NCBI GenBank assembly: GCA_003605175.1
Contig: QWDA01000010.1
Coordinates: 111,649-175,648 of the forward strand
DNA from: Paracoccaceae bacterium
GTDB lineage: Bacteria; Pseudomonadota; Alphaproteobacteria; Rhodobacterales; Rhodobacteraceae
Length of the DNA stretch: 64,000 nt
Direction: 5' to 3'
The notes under the pieces were generated by a model that was not told where the DNA came from, made no database searches, and saw only the letters and a program-made list of their open reading frames with translations. Of this stretch, positions 48,436 to 56,674 are shown in pieces (positions within the stretch are counted from its first letter, which is position 1; each line of letters opens with the position of its first letter). Position numbers and translations under genes: made by a program.

Positions 48436-49319
48436 GCCTGCCTCCGGAACAGGAGCAGCGCGGGCAGGAGCGCGAGCAGCAGCAGGTAGCGGCCGAGATC
48501 GGCCCGGAAGAGGAGCGGATAATCCTGCCGTTCGCGCCGGGTGCGGGCGTCTTCGGCCAGGAAGGTGGCGAGCGCAGTGCCGTCTTCGAGAGCGAAGGCG
48601 CGGCCCTTCCCGGCCTCCGCCAGGGCCGCGAGCGACGGATCCGGCGAAACGACCGAAAGCCGCGCGCCGCGGGAAGCGATGGCAGCGGCTGCAGCGTAGG
48701 AGGCGGGGCCGATCCCGCCGCCATCGGTCAGGAGGATCACGTCGCCCGCGATGATCCCGGCCTCGTCGAGCATCCGCGCGGCGAGGGCGAGGCCGCGTTC
48801 GGGGCGGCTGCCCGGATCCGGCACGGTATCGGTATCGACGAGCGAAAGGGTGGGGCCGACCTGCCTTGTGTCGCCAGTCATGTCGCTCGCCACATAGGCG
48901 TCGCCCGCGAAGACGACGAGCGCGCCGGGGCGCGCGCCGAGCGCGGCGAGCCCAAACCGGCCCATGGTCCGCAGCGCCTCCCAGCTTGCGCTGCCGGTGG
49001 CCGAGGGCGAGGCGTCGAGCACGAAGACCACGCCGTCGAGATTGCGGAACGCGGCGGCATCGCGGCGCTCGATGGCGGGGCCGGTGAGCGCAAGAACCGC
49101 GAGCGCCGCGGCGGCCAGCGCGGCGAGGCCGGTCGGGCCGGGGCGGGCGCGGTCGATCCGGCCGAGCGCGGCGAGCGCGGCGAGGAGCGCCGGGTCGATC
49201 ACCCGCGACCAGTCGCCGGCATCGCGGCCTCTGTGCCAGAGCCTGGCCGCGAGCCCGGCGATGGCGGGCAGCGCCAGGAGCCATTCCGGCCGGAGGAGAA
49301 CGAGATCGGGCCAGCTCAT
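48432..49319 (-). CDS. von Willebrand factor A domain protein (BatB/MxaL-like)
   Basis: 295 residues. Two N-terminal hydrophobic segments flank a short loop. The vWA domain begins VVFVLDASPSATGSASW, giving the metal-ion-dependent adhesion site as D-A-S-P-S, and VILLTDGGGIGP supplies the later Asp. A C-terminal helix (YLLLLALLPALLLFRR) closes the protein. It overlaps genes on both sides by ATGA. It probably pairs with the vWA protein immediately upstream under control of the MoxR ATPase. Confidence 0.9.
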   Translation of the reverse strand: MSWPDLVLLRPEWLLALPAIAGLAARLWHRGRDAGDWSRVIDPALLAALAALGRIDRARPGPTGLAALAAAALAVLALTGPAIERRDAAAFRNLDGVVFVLDASPSATGSASWEALRTMGRFGLAALGARPGALVVFAGDAYVASDMTGDTRQVGPTLSLVDTDTVPDPGSRPERGLALAARMLDEAGIIAGDVILLTDGGGIGPASYAAAAAIASRGARLSVVSPDPSLAALAEAGKGRAFALEDGTALATFLAEDARTRRERQDYPLLFRADLGRYLLLLALLPALLLFRRQA

Positions 49320-50275
49320 CCCAGGCGCTCCCGCCAGGCGAGCCCGAGGCAGAGCGCGGCAGCGGCGGCGGCCGGCCAGATCCAGAGCGCGCGGTAGGTT
49401 TCGGCGGCGAGCCCGTCGCCCACCGTCGGTTCGAGCCGGTCGAGCGCCTCGGTGACGGCGACGAGATCACCGGTGGTGCGGACGCGGAAGCTTTCCCCGC
49501 CCGAGAGCTCGGCCACGGCATTGAGCGTCGCGGCATCGACCACGCCATGCTCGCCCGGCTCGGCGGTTTCGAGATCCTTCGGACCGAGCGCGATGGTGTG
49601 GACGCGGATGCCCAGTTCGGCGGCGAGCCGGGCGACGCCGCGCGGATTGGTGGCGCCCGAGTTGTTCACGCCGTCGGAGAGCAGGATCACCACGCGGGTC
49701 TTCGCCTCGGAATGCTCGAGCCGTTTGAGCGCGAGGCCGAGCGCGTCGGAGATGTTGGTGGCGCGGCCCGAGATACCGATCTGCGCCTCCTCGATGCGCT
49801 GCGCGACGGCCTCGGTGTCAAAGGTGAACGGGGTGGCGTAATAGGCTTCGGAGCCGAACACGATCAGCCCGACCCGGTCGCCGGCGCGGCGGCGGGCGAA
49901 ATCGGCGCCTACCTTCTGGACGGCTTCGAGCCGGGTGACCTGGCGCCCGTCGAGGTGGAAATCGTCGCGGACCATGGAGCCCGAGAGGTCGATGGCGATC
50001 GCCAAGTCGCGGCCGGAGACCTTCAGCGCGGCGACGGGTTCGAGCTGGCGCGGGCCGGAGAGCGCAAGGACGAGGAGCAGCCAGACCAGGGCGGGAAGCG
50101 CGCGGCGGCGGAGGCTCTGGTCGGTGGCAGCCTCGCCGCCCAGGGAAAGGCGCGTGCCGATCCGGTCGGGCACCGAGAGCGCACCGCCGCCCTGCGACCG
50201 TGGCGGCAGGAGCCGGAGCGCGAGGAGTGGCAAGGGCAGCAGGAGGAGCGCCAGGGGATCGGCGAGTTCGATCAT
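49316..50275 (-). CDS. von Willebrand factor A domain protein (BatA/MxaC-like)
   Basis: 319 residues. N-terminal membrane helices (PLALLLLPLPLLALRLLP, ALPALVWLLLVLALSGP), a vWA domain with the canonical D-L-S-G-S site (LAIAIDLSGSMVRDD) and VVILLSDGVNNSG, and a C-terminal helix (LWIWPAAAAAALCLGLAW). Typical BatA length and layout. ATGA overlap with the DUF4381 gene upstream and with the second vWA gene downstream. Confidence 0.92.
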   Translation of the reverse strand: MIELADPLALLLLPLPLLALRLLPPRSQGGGALSVPDRIGTRLSLGGEAATDQSLRRRALPALVWLLLVLALSGPRQLEPVAALKVSGRDLAIAIDLSGSMVRDDFHLDGRQVTRLEAVQKVGADFARRRAGDRVGLIVFGSEAYYATPFTFDTEAVAQRIEEAQIGISGRATNISDALGLALKRLEHSEAKTRVVILLSDGVNNSGATNPRGVARLAAELGIRVHTIALGPKDLETAEPGEHGVVDAATLNAVAELSGGESFRVRTTGDLVAVTEALDRLEPTVGDGLAAETYRALWIWPAAAAAALCLGLAWRERLG

Positions 50276-50619
50276 TCGAGCACCTCCGGGGCCGGCAGGC
50301 CGCCCGGGCGGTAGAGACCGGCCGCGAGCGTGGCATAGCGCGCCGGGTCGTCGCGTTTCAGGCGGCGCAGCGCGGCACGACGGCGCGCGTCCTCGGTGCC
50401 CTCGTCGATTTCGGGTTCGACGGGGTCGGGGCGGGCAGGCCGCGCCACGCGGACCCGGGTGACGAGGCGGAGGAGCGCGGCAAGGATCAGCGCGGCCGCG
50501 ATGCCGAGCCCGGCGGCGGCGAGGAGTTCGGCGGCGATCCCACCGGGCGCGCCGGGGGGCAGGCGGATGTCGTTGAGCCCCGCCTGCATCGCCTCCTCTG
50601 TCAGCGCGCGCTCGGCCAT
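50272..50619 (-). CDS. DUF4381-family membrane protein
   Basis: 115 residues from the ATG at 50619, chosen because it sits one base after the DUF58 stop; a longer frame lies within DUF58. One transmembrane helix (about 27-48, IAAELLAAAGLGIAAALILAALLRLV) is followed by a basic cytoplasmic tail (RRRAALRRLKRDDPARYATLAAGLYRPGGLP). DUF4381 proteins are standard members of MoxR-vWA operons. The function is unknown. Confidence 0.82.
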   Translation of the reverse strand: MAERALTEEAMQAGLNDIRLPPGAPGGIAAELLAAAGLGIAAALILAALLRLVTRVRVARPARPDPVEPEIDEGTEDARRRAALRRLKRDDPARYATLAAGLYRPGGLPAPEVLE

Positions 50620-50620
50620 G

Positions 50621-51523
50621 TCAGGGCACCCGGTCTTCCGGGAAGGCGGATGCAAGGAGCGCGGCGGTCCGGGCAAGCGGCGCACCGGCATCGAGCGGCA
50701 GAACCGGGTGACCGGCGATGCGGGTCGCGGGCGGCGCTGGGCTGTCTCCGGCAACGCGCACCCGGCGACGGCGGCCGTCCGGGAGGCGGATCGGGTAGGT
50801 GCCGGGCGGAAGCCGGTCGGTCGCCCCATCGCGCAGGTGGAGAAGCCGCGGCACCCGGCGCCGGGCAAGCTGGCCCAGGCGTTCGTCGAGATCGGGGCCA
50901 GGAAGGTCGAAGCCCGACGCGACGATCACCTCGGCGCCAACGGGCGCCAGCCGCGCGGCACGGGCAAGGCCCTCGGCGAGGGTCGGTTCCGCGGCGCCCT
51001 CTCCAGCAATCGCGGCCCCGAGCGCCGCCCCATGGGCGCGGACCATGCCGCCGATCACCGCGAGCATGCCGCGCGCCCGGCCCCGGATCGGCACCGCGAC
51101 TGGCCCTGCGGCGGTGAGCGCGAGGAGGCCGACGCGGCCGCCCTCCTCGACAGACCGCCAGCCGATCAGCGCCAGCGCCTCGGCGGCGGCCACCGAGCGG
51201 AACGCCCGACGCGTGCCCCAGAGCATCGACGGCCGGAAATCGGCGACCAACAGCGTCGCTCGGTCGCGTTCCTCGTGGAAGGTACGGACATGGAGCGTGC
51301 CGGTGCGCGCGGTGCTGCCCCGGTCGAGATGACGCACGTCGTCGCCTTCGACATATTCCCGGACATCGGCCATTTCCTGACCGTGGCCGCGCCTGCGGGT
51401 CGCGAACCCGCCGGGCAGCGCCGAGGCCGGCGCAGGCGGGCGGCGCCCCGCGCCCTCGTGGCGGAGCGCGATCAGCACCTCCGCTGCGAGCGCGATGCCG
51501 GGCGCCTCGAGCGCCGCGCTCAT
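50621..51523 (-). CDS. DUF58-family protein (MxaS-like)
   Basis: 300 residues. The DUF58 signature is clear: VREYVEGDDVRHLDRGSTARTGTLHVRTFHEERDRATLLVADFRPSM, a degenerate vWA-like fold. In methylotrophs the same gene order MoxR-DUF58 is called mxaRS and is required for active calcium methanol dehydrogenase. ATGA overlap with moxR and single-base spacing to the DUF4381 gene indicate one operon. Confidence 0.92.
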   Translation of the reverse strand: MSAALEAPGIALAAEVLIALRHEGAGRRPPAPASALPGGFATRRRGHGQEMADVREYVEGDDVRHLDRGSTARTGTLHVRTFHEERDRATLLVADFRPSMLWGTRRAFRSVAAAEALALIGWRSVEEGGRVGLLALTAAGPVAVPIRGRARGMLAVIGGMVRAHGAALGAAIAGEGAAEPTLAEGLARAARLAPVGAEVIVASGFDLPGPDLDERLGQLARRRVPRLLHLRDGATDRLPPGTYPIRLPDGRRRRVRVAGDSPAPPATRIAGHPVLPLDAGAPLARTAALLASAFPEDRVP

Positions 51524-52470
51524 AGCGGCTCGACCGCATTCAGGATCTCCGCGACGAGGCCCCTGGCGGTGCGCCCCTCGGATTGCGCGCGCCAGGTCAG
51601 CGCCATCCGGTGCGCGAGCGCGTCGCCGGCAAGCTCGGCCACGTCCTCCGGCAGCGCATGGTCCCGGCCGCGGAGCCAGGCGCGGGCCTTGGCCGATGCC
51701 GCCAGCGCCAGCGAGCCCCGGGGCGAGACCGCGTGCTCGACCTCCTCGGAAAAGGGCGGGGTCCGCGTGGCGGTGACGAGCCGCACGATGTAGTCGCGCA
51801 AGGGGTCGGCGAGATGGACCCGCATCGCCTCTTTCCGCGCGTCGCGGACATCGGCCAGCGTGGCGCGGGCGCCGGGGCTGGGCGCGCCGGGCCCTTCGGC
51901 CTCGACAAGATCGAGGATCTTCCGCTCGGTCGCCGGGTCGGGCATTTCGAGCACCACGTGGAGGAGGAACCGGTCGAGCTGCGCTTCAGGCAGAGGGAAG
52001 GTCCCGTCATGTTCGATCGGGTTCTGGGTGGCCACGACAATGAACGGATCGGGCAGGATGTGGGTTTCCGCGCCGCTGGTGACCTGCCCCTCGGCCATCG
52101 CCTCGAGCAGCGCCGATTGCACCTTGGGTGGGGCGCGGTTGATCTCGTCGACGAGGATTAGGTTGTGGAAGACCGGGCCGGGGACGAACTCGAAACTGCC
52201 GGTATTGGGCCGGAAAACCGGGGTGCCGGTGAGGTCGGAGGGCAGCAGATCGGGCGTGCACTGGATCCGGGCGAAACCGCCCTCGACCGCCTGGGCGAGC
52301 CATTTCACCGCGCGGGTCTTGGCGAGCCCGGGCGCCCCCTCGACCAGGACATGGCCGCCCGCGAGAAGCCCCGTCAGCAGCCGTTCGATCAGCGTCTCGT
52401 GGCCGACGAGCCCGGCCGACAGGTGCGACCGGAGCGCACCGAAGCCGCCCGCTTCTGCCATGGCGTCCAT
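51520..52470 (-). CDS. MoxR-family AAA+ ATPase (MxaR-like)
   Basis: 316 residues from the ATG at 52470 with GGGAGGAA upstream. Walker A GAPGLAKT at 45-52, Walker B ILVDEINRA, and the MoxR signature VVATQNPIEHDGTFPLPEAQLDRF. MoxR ATPases act as chaperones for metalloenzyme maturation together with vWA proteins. It is the first gene of a twelve-gene co-oriented run that ends at 41269 and includes the LuxR/FIST/hybrid-kinase system, tying it to alcohol oxidation. Confidence 0.95.
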   Translation of the reverse strand: MDAMAEAGGFGALRSHLSAGLVGHETLIERLLTGLLAGGHVLVEGAPGLAKTRAVKWLAQAVEGGFARIQCTPDLLPSDLTGTPVFRPNTGSFEFVPGPVFHNLILVDEINRAPPKVQSALLEAMAEGQVTSGAETHILPDPFIVVATQNPIEHDGTFPLPEAQLDRFLLHVVLEMPDPATERKILDLVEAEGPGAPSPGARATLADVRDARKEAMRVHLADPLRDYIVRLVTATRTPPFSEEVEHAVSPRGSLALAASAKARAWLRGRDHALPEDVAELAGDALAHRMALTWRAQSEGRTARGLVAEILNAVEPL

Positions 52471-52538
52471 GTTTCCTCCCCACGCGAACACCCCCGAGCC
52501 TAGCGCGCCGGGTCGCAGGCACAAACATATCCCAAGGT

Positions 52539-53465
52539 CTAGTTTTCCGCGACGCAGCCGGGATCGAGGATCCCGGCGAAACCGGGCGCGGCGGCGGTGG
52601 CATCGGCGCGCGCGAGGAGATCGTCGAAATGCGCGTCGATATAGGCGAGGAACTCCGGCGTGTTGGTGTTCTCGACCGGCGCCGCCGCGATCGCGTGCAG
52701 CATGAAGAGATCGAACCGGCAGAGCCCGCTCGGTGTGGAGCGCAGGAGGCCCTCCATGAAGGCGGGCGAATCCCAGGGAACGTGGCGCAGGTTCACCGGG
52801 AACTCCTGCAGCTTCGACACGAAGGCGAGGCGCCGGTCGAGCTGCAGGATGTCCATGCCGAAGGTGTAGGCCTGATAGAGCTCCTCGACGAGGATCGAGG
52901 CGTAGAAGCGGCCCTCGAGCGGCGAGAGGTCCCTGCCCGCGACCGGCTGCCTGACGATCAGGTGTGTCGCCTGGCCCCGGCGGCCGAAGAACGTGGCGGC
53001 CTGGCCGGGCGAGACCACGTATTGCCGGCGGCTACGGGCGAGGCCGAGCCCGAAGACGCGGTCGAGCCGGGCGAGATCGCTTCCGAAGGCGGCAAGCGGG
53101 ACCTCGCGGGAATAGAGCCGGAGGTAGATCGTGCGGCCGGTGCCGCAGCCATCGAGATCCACGCCCCCATGGCGGATCGGAGTGGGCTTGCCGAAGACGC
53201 GCGCGGTGAGACCGGTGAATTCGCGAAGCACGGTCTCCGTCGCCTGATGGGGCTTTTCGCCCACGACGCAGATCGACGCGCCCGAGAGCACATGGCCGTT
53301 GATATGCATCTCGATGCTGGCCGGGTCGCGGCCCCACATCGCGCTGCGCAACTCGTAGACCCAGCCACGGCGGGCGAGATCGAGAAAGGTCGCCCTCTCG
53401 GAGGCCGCCCCGGCGGACGCGGCAATCAGGGCGAGGCAGGCGAGGGCGAGCGATCTTCGGAGCAT
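52539..53465 (-). CDS. Secreted DUF2927-like protein
   Basis: 308 residues from the ATG at 53465; the alternative GTG at 53474 is too close to the GGGGAGAA ribosome-binding sequence. A signal peptide (MLRRSLALACLALIAASAGA) is followed by a conserved-looking body: RHGGVDLDGCGTGRTIYLRLYSREVPL, LEGRFYASILVEELYQAYTFGMDI and a Cys-containing end. The ILVEELYQAxTFG stretch fits what I recall of DUF2927, a Rhodobacterales family of unknown function. No link to neighbours is evident. Confidence 0.72.
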   Translation of the reverse strand: MLRRSLALACLALIAASAGAASERATFLDLARRGWVYELRSAMWGRDPASIEMHINGHVLSGASICVVGEKPHQATETVLREFTGLTARVFGKPTPIRHGGVDLDGCGTGRTIYLRLYSREVPLAAFGSDLARLDRVFGLGLARSRRQYVVSPGQAATFFGRRGQATHLIVRQPVAGRDLSPLEGRFYASILVEELYQAYTFGMDILQLDRRLAFVSKLQEFPVNLRHVPWDSPAFMEGLLRSTPSGLCRFDLFMLHAIAAAPVENTNTPEFLAYIDAHFDDLLARADATAAAPGFAGILDPGCVAEN

Positions 53466-53522
53466 TGCGGGCACTTCTCCCCGTGCGGGAAGACTAGCGC
53501 CTGCCGCGCGCTTTCCAAACCG

Positions 53523-54065
53523 TCAATTGCGGAGCGCGGTCACCCGGCGGGCGAGCCAGCTCAGTTCCTCATCGGCGATGCCGAGATCGTCGAGATGCGC
53601 GGCCGTGTTGAGGAGATATTCGTCGTTCGGGCCGCGCCCGCCACTGGCCGTGGCGATGATCCGCGCCTGCTCCTCGAGCGGCAGGCCGCCGCAATACTGG
53701 ACATGGCCGCGATCGACGACATAGGCGAGCGCCTCGACCGCGCGGCCGTCCTCGAGCCGGAGCGAAACCGTTTGCTCGACATAGGCCGAGGAGATCAGCT
53801 CGCGCTCGCGGAGATAGGCGAGGACCGGGCCGGTTTCGGCCGCCGCAACGCGGAAGGCCACGCCCTCGCAGCCCGCGCCGGGATGCGCGTCGAGCGCGAG
53901 CACGAGGCCGGGCGCCTCCGGCGTGCCGCGATGATGGATCGAGCGCATGCAGAAGCTCCGGGCGTAGTCGCGCAGCCGCGCGATGACCCGTTCCTCATAG
54001 GTGAAACCGGGGTTCCAGATCAGCGAGGCATAGCCGAATACCCACAGGTCGCCCTCGTCGCTCAT
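53523..54065 (-). CDS. Gamma-glutamylcyclotransferase, ChaC family
   Basis: 180 residues. ChaC layout: VFGYASLIWNPGF at the N-terminus (substrate-binding YGSL motif with Ala for the usual Gly), CMRSIHHRGTPEAPGLVLAL, CEGVAFRVAA, REL and YVVDRGHVQYCGGLPLEEQARII. The catalytic Glu is probably in the RERE/RELI region. ChaC enzymes release 5-oxoproline and Cys-Gly from glutathione in the cytoplasm. The Gly-to-Ala change is conservative, so activity is likely retained. Confidence 0.9.
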   Translation of the reverse strand: MSDEGDLWVFGYASLIWNPGFTYEERVIARLRDYARSFCMRSIHHRGTPEAPGLVLALDAHPGAGCEGVAFRVAAAETGPVLAYLRERELISSAYVEQTVSLRLEDGRAVEALAYVVDRGHVQYCGGLPLEEQARIIATASGGRGPNDEYLLNTAAHLDDLGIADEELSWLARRVTALRN

Positions 54066-54129
54066 CGCTCTGGTCCTCTTGCCGGTGCGCCACTAAAACA
54101 CCAGCCGGGACGGGGATGAAAGAGGTGCG

Positions 54130-55131
54130 ATGCGGAAACTGGCATGGCTGGCGGCGCTCGCGGCCGCGCTCTGGTCCGGCTACTGGTATGCCGGCGCGCG
54201 GGGCATCGAGCGCGGTCTGGCCCTGTGGCTGGAGGCGCGTCGCGCCGAGGGCTGGCAGGCCGAGGCGACCGGGATCGGGACCACGGGATTTCCCTTCGCC
54301 TTCGAGACCACGGTGACCGGGATCGCGCTCGCGGATCCGGAGACCGGGCTGGGCTGGGAAGCGCCGGAATTCCGGTTCGGCGCCCCGTCCCATGCGCCGA
54401 CGCGGGCCCATGCCGTGTGGCCGCAGACCCAGCGCCTGCTGACGCCGCGGGAACGGATCGACATCACCGCGGGAGAGATGCGCGCGGCATTGGGGCTGGT
54501 TCCCGGGCCGGATCTCGTGCTCGACACGTCGGAGGTGACCCTGTCGGACGTGGTGCTGAGCTCCTCGGCCGGCTGGAAGGCCGCGCTCGCGTCGGGGTCG
54601 CTCGCCACGGCGCGGACGGACGCGGATCCGCTGGCCTACGAAATCCGCTTCGTCGCCCGCGACGTGGTGCCGGCGCGCTTCGTGCTCCTGGCGCTCGACC
54701 CGACCGGCCGGCTGCCCGGGGAGATCGCCGAGATGGATCTCGACCTGCGCGCCGGGTTCGACGCGCCCTGGGACCGGCACGCCGTCGAGACGCGGCGGCC
54801 GCAGCCCGTGCGGCTCGACCTGCACCGGCTGAAACTCCTGTGGGGCGCGATGCAGATCGAGGCGGCGGGCTCGGTCACCGTGGACGCGGACGGATTGCCC
54901 GAGGGGTCGATCACCCTGCGCGCGGTGAACTGGCGCGAGATGCTCGGGATCGCGGCCGGCGCCGGCTGGATCCCGGCCGAACTGGTGCCCGGCATCGAGG
55001 AGGGGCTGAGCCTGCTGGCCAGACTGTCCGGCAACCCCCGCACGATCGACGCGCCCCTGAGCTTCCGGAACGGGATGGTGGCGATCGGACCGGTGCCGCT
55101 CGGACCGGCGCCAGTCCTGAAGATCCGCTGA
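54130..55131 (+). CDS. DUF2125-family protein
   Basis: 333 residues with an N-terminal membrane anchor or signal (LAWLAALAAALWSGYWYAG). DUF2125 features: an early GIGTTGFPFAFETTVTGIALADP segment, a long beta-rich central region and a C-terminal KIR. The family is widespread in alphaproteobacteria, is probably periplasmic and resembles AsmA-type beta-rich proteins. The function is unknown. AGAGGTGCG precedes the ATG. It is divergent from the ChaC gene. Confidence 0.85.
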   Translation: MRKLAWLAALAAALWSGYWYAGARGIERGLALWLEARRAEGWQAEATGIGTTGFPFAFETTVTGIALADPETGLGWEAPEFRFGAPSHAPTRAHAVWPQTQRLLTPRERIDITAGEMRAALGLVPGPDLVLDTSEVTLSDVVLSSSAGWKAALASGSLATARTDADPLAYEIRFVARDVVPARFVLLALDPTGRLPGEIAEMDLDLRAGFDAPWDRHAVETRRPQPVRLDLHRLKLLWGAMQIEAAGSVTVDADGLPEGSITLRAVNWREMLGIAAGAGWIPAELVPGIEEGLSLLARLSGNPRTIDAPLSFRNGMVAIGPVPLGPAPVLKIR

Positions 55132-55157
55132 AACCGGGCGCGGCAGGAAGGCCGCGC

Positions 55158-55757
55158 CTACCGGCAGTAAGGGCCCGACCGGTAGCCCGCGACGTCGAGA
55201 TGGAAATGGTCCTGGTGGAAGCGGTCGGATTCGGGGCCCAGCACCGTTCCGAACGGCCCGCAGGCGGCGCCGTGCATCCGGCGCAGCATGCGCCGGTCAC
55301 GGCGGCCGCCGTTCCAGCCCTCGAGCACCGTCACCGTTTCGCCGCTGGCGAAGGTGAAGGCCGAGAGGTCGATCGCATTGCCCTTGGCGTGTTCGGAAAT
55401 CCGCGCGCCGGGGCGGCTGTTCCGGGACCGACAGGCATAGCTCGCCGCGACCCGCATCGAGACGAGCCGCTCGCCCCGCGCCTCGGCGGCCGGGATCGCC
55501 GCGCCGCGGACCCAGCGTTCGAACGCGCGGGCCGCCGGGCAACTGACCAGCGCCGGCTGGCTCAGCGACACCCCGGCCACCCGGGTGACCGCCACGGGCC
55601 GCGCGATGCCGCAGGCACCGCCGTCGCGGAACGGCGCCCGCTCCTCGCCCACGAGGCCCGGCACGCCGCAGAGGCCACCGCCGGTCTCGCTCTGCCCGCC
55701 GCCGCAGGCCGAGAGCGCCGCGAGGAGGAGCCCCGCAATCCCGAGCGCGCGCCTCAC
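55158..55757 (-). CDS. Extensin-like lipoprotein (D-Ala-D-Ala carboxypeptidase-like fold)
   Basis: 199 residues from GTG at 55757, in a GTGA overlap with the tyrosine-pathway gene. The N-terminus RRALGIAGLLLAALSACGGG ends in a lipobox (LSAC), so a lipoprotein is likely. The C-terminal domain has extensin-family points: SYACRSRNSRPGARISEHAKGNAIDLSAF and FHQDHFHLDVAG, with His and Asp residues of a LAS-type zinc peptidase site. It may trim peptidoglycan. Several cysteines suggest disulfides. Confidence 0.88.
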   Translation of the reverse strand: MRRALGIAGLLLAALSACGGGQSETGGGLCGVPGLVGEERAPFRDGGACGIARPVAVTRVAGVSLSQPALVSCPAARAFERWVRGAAIPAAEARGERLVSMRVAASYACRSRNSRPGARISEHAKGNAIDLSAFTFASGETVTVLEGWNGGRRDRRMLRRMHGAACGPFGTVLGPESDRFHQDHFHLDVAGYRSGPYCR

Positions 55758-56674
55758 TGCTTCCTGGCCCCGCGCCCGAAATCGGGCGCCGCGGTGTCCT
55801 GGCCCGCGTCGATGATGCCGCGCCGGATCGCGCGGGTATGGGTGAAGTAGTCGAACAGGTGCTGGCCGTCGCCGGTGCGGATCGCGCGCTGCAACGCGAA
55901 AAGCTCCTCGGTAAAGCGCCCGAGGATCTCCAGCGTCGCTTCCTTGTTGGTCATGAACACGTCGCGCCACATCGTCGGATCGGACGCCGCGATCCGGGTG
56001 AAGTCGCGAAACCCCGCCGCGGAGAACTTGATCACTTCCTGTTCGGAGACCCGGCGAAAATCGTCGGCCACCCCCACCATGGTGTAGGCGATGAGGTGCG
56101 GGACATGGCTGACCACGGCGCAGACCAGATCGTGATGCTCGACCTCCATCCGCTCGGTGTTGGACCCGAGCCCCCGCCAGAAGCGCTCCAGCCGGTCGAC
56201 GGCGGCCGGGTCGGCGCCCTCGGGCGGGACGATCAGGCACCAGCGGTTGTCGAACAGCTCGGCAAAGCCGGATTCCGGCCCGGAATGCTCGGTGCCGGCC
56301 ATCGGGTGGGCCGCCACGAAATGCACGCCTTCGGGGACATGCGGCGTCACCGCGTCGAATACCGACCGCTTGACCGAGCCAACATCCGAGACGGTGGCGC
56401 CGGGCTTGAGCGCCGGCGCGATCTCGGCCGCGACCGCGCCCATCGCCCCCACCGGCACGCAGAGCACCACGAGGTCGGCGCCCTCGGCCGCCTCGGCCGC
56501 GCTGTCGCAGACCCGGGTGACGAGCCCGAGACGGGCGGCGGTCTCGCGGGTCTTCGCGGTCCTGGCGTAGCCGGTGATCTCGCGCACCAGCCCGGCGCGC
56601 TGCATCGCGAGGCCCATCGAGCCCGCGATCAGGCCGAGGCCGATCAGCGCCACCCGGTCGTAGATCGGCGTCAT
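55754..56674 (-). CDS. tyrC: Prephenate/arogenate dehydrogenase
   Basis: 306 residues from the ATG at 56674 (ATGA overlap with hisC). An NAD-binding motif, RVALIGLGLIAGSMGLA, lies at the N-terminus. Later points are DVGSVKRSV, HFVAAHPMAGTEHSGPE and the SHVPHLIAYTMV segment of the helical domain. It oxidatively decarboxylates prephenate or arogenate in tyrosine synthesis. The overlapping pairing with a HisC-type aminotransferase is common in alphaproteobacteria, because HisC can also transaminate aromatic precursors. Confidence 0.93.
   Translation of the reverse strand: MTPIYDRVALIGLGLIAGSMGLAMQRAGLVREITGYARTAKTRETAARLGLVTRVCDSAAEAAEGADLVVLCVPVGAMGAVAAEIAPALKPGATVSDVGSVKRSVFDAVTPHVPEGVHFVAAHPMAGTEHSGPESGFAELFDNRWCLIVPPEGADPAAVDRLERFWRGLGSNTERMEVEHHDLVCAVVSHVPHLIAYTMVGVADDFRRVSEQEVIKFSAAGFRDFTRIAASDPTMWRDVFMTNKEATLEILGRFTEELFALQRAIRTGDGQHLFDYFTHTRAIRRGIIDAGQDTAAPDFGRGARKQ

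Noticed and set aside
55158..56240. A 360-codon frame for the extensin-like protein
   Set aside because: The first 160 codons are an alternate frame of the prephenate dehydrogenase gene. The lipoprotein signal begins at GTG 55757.
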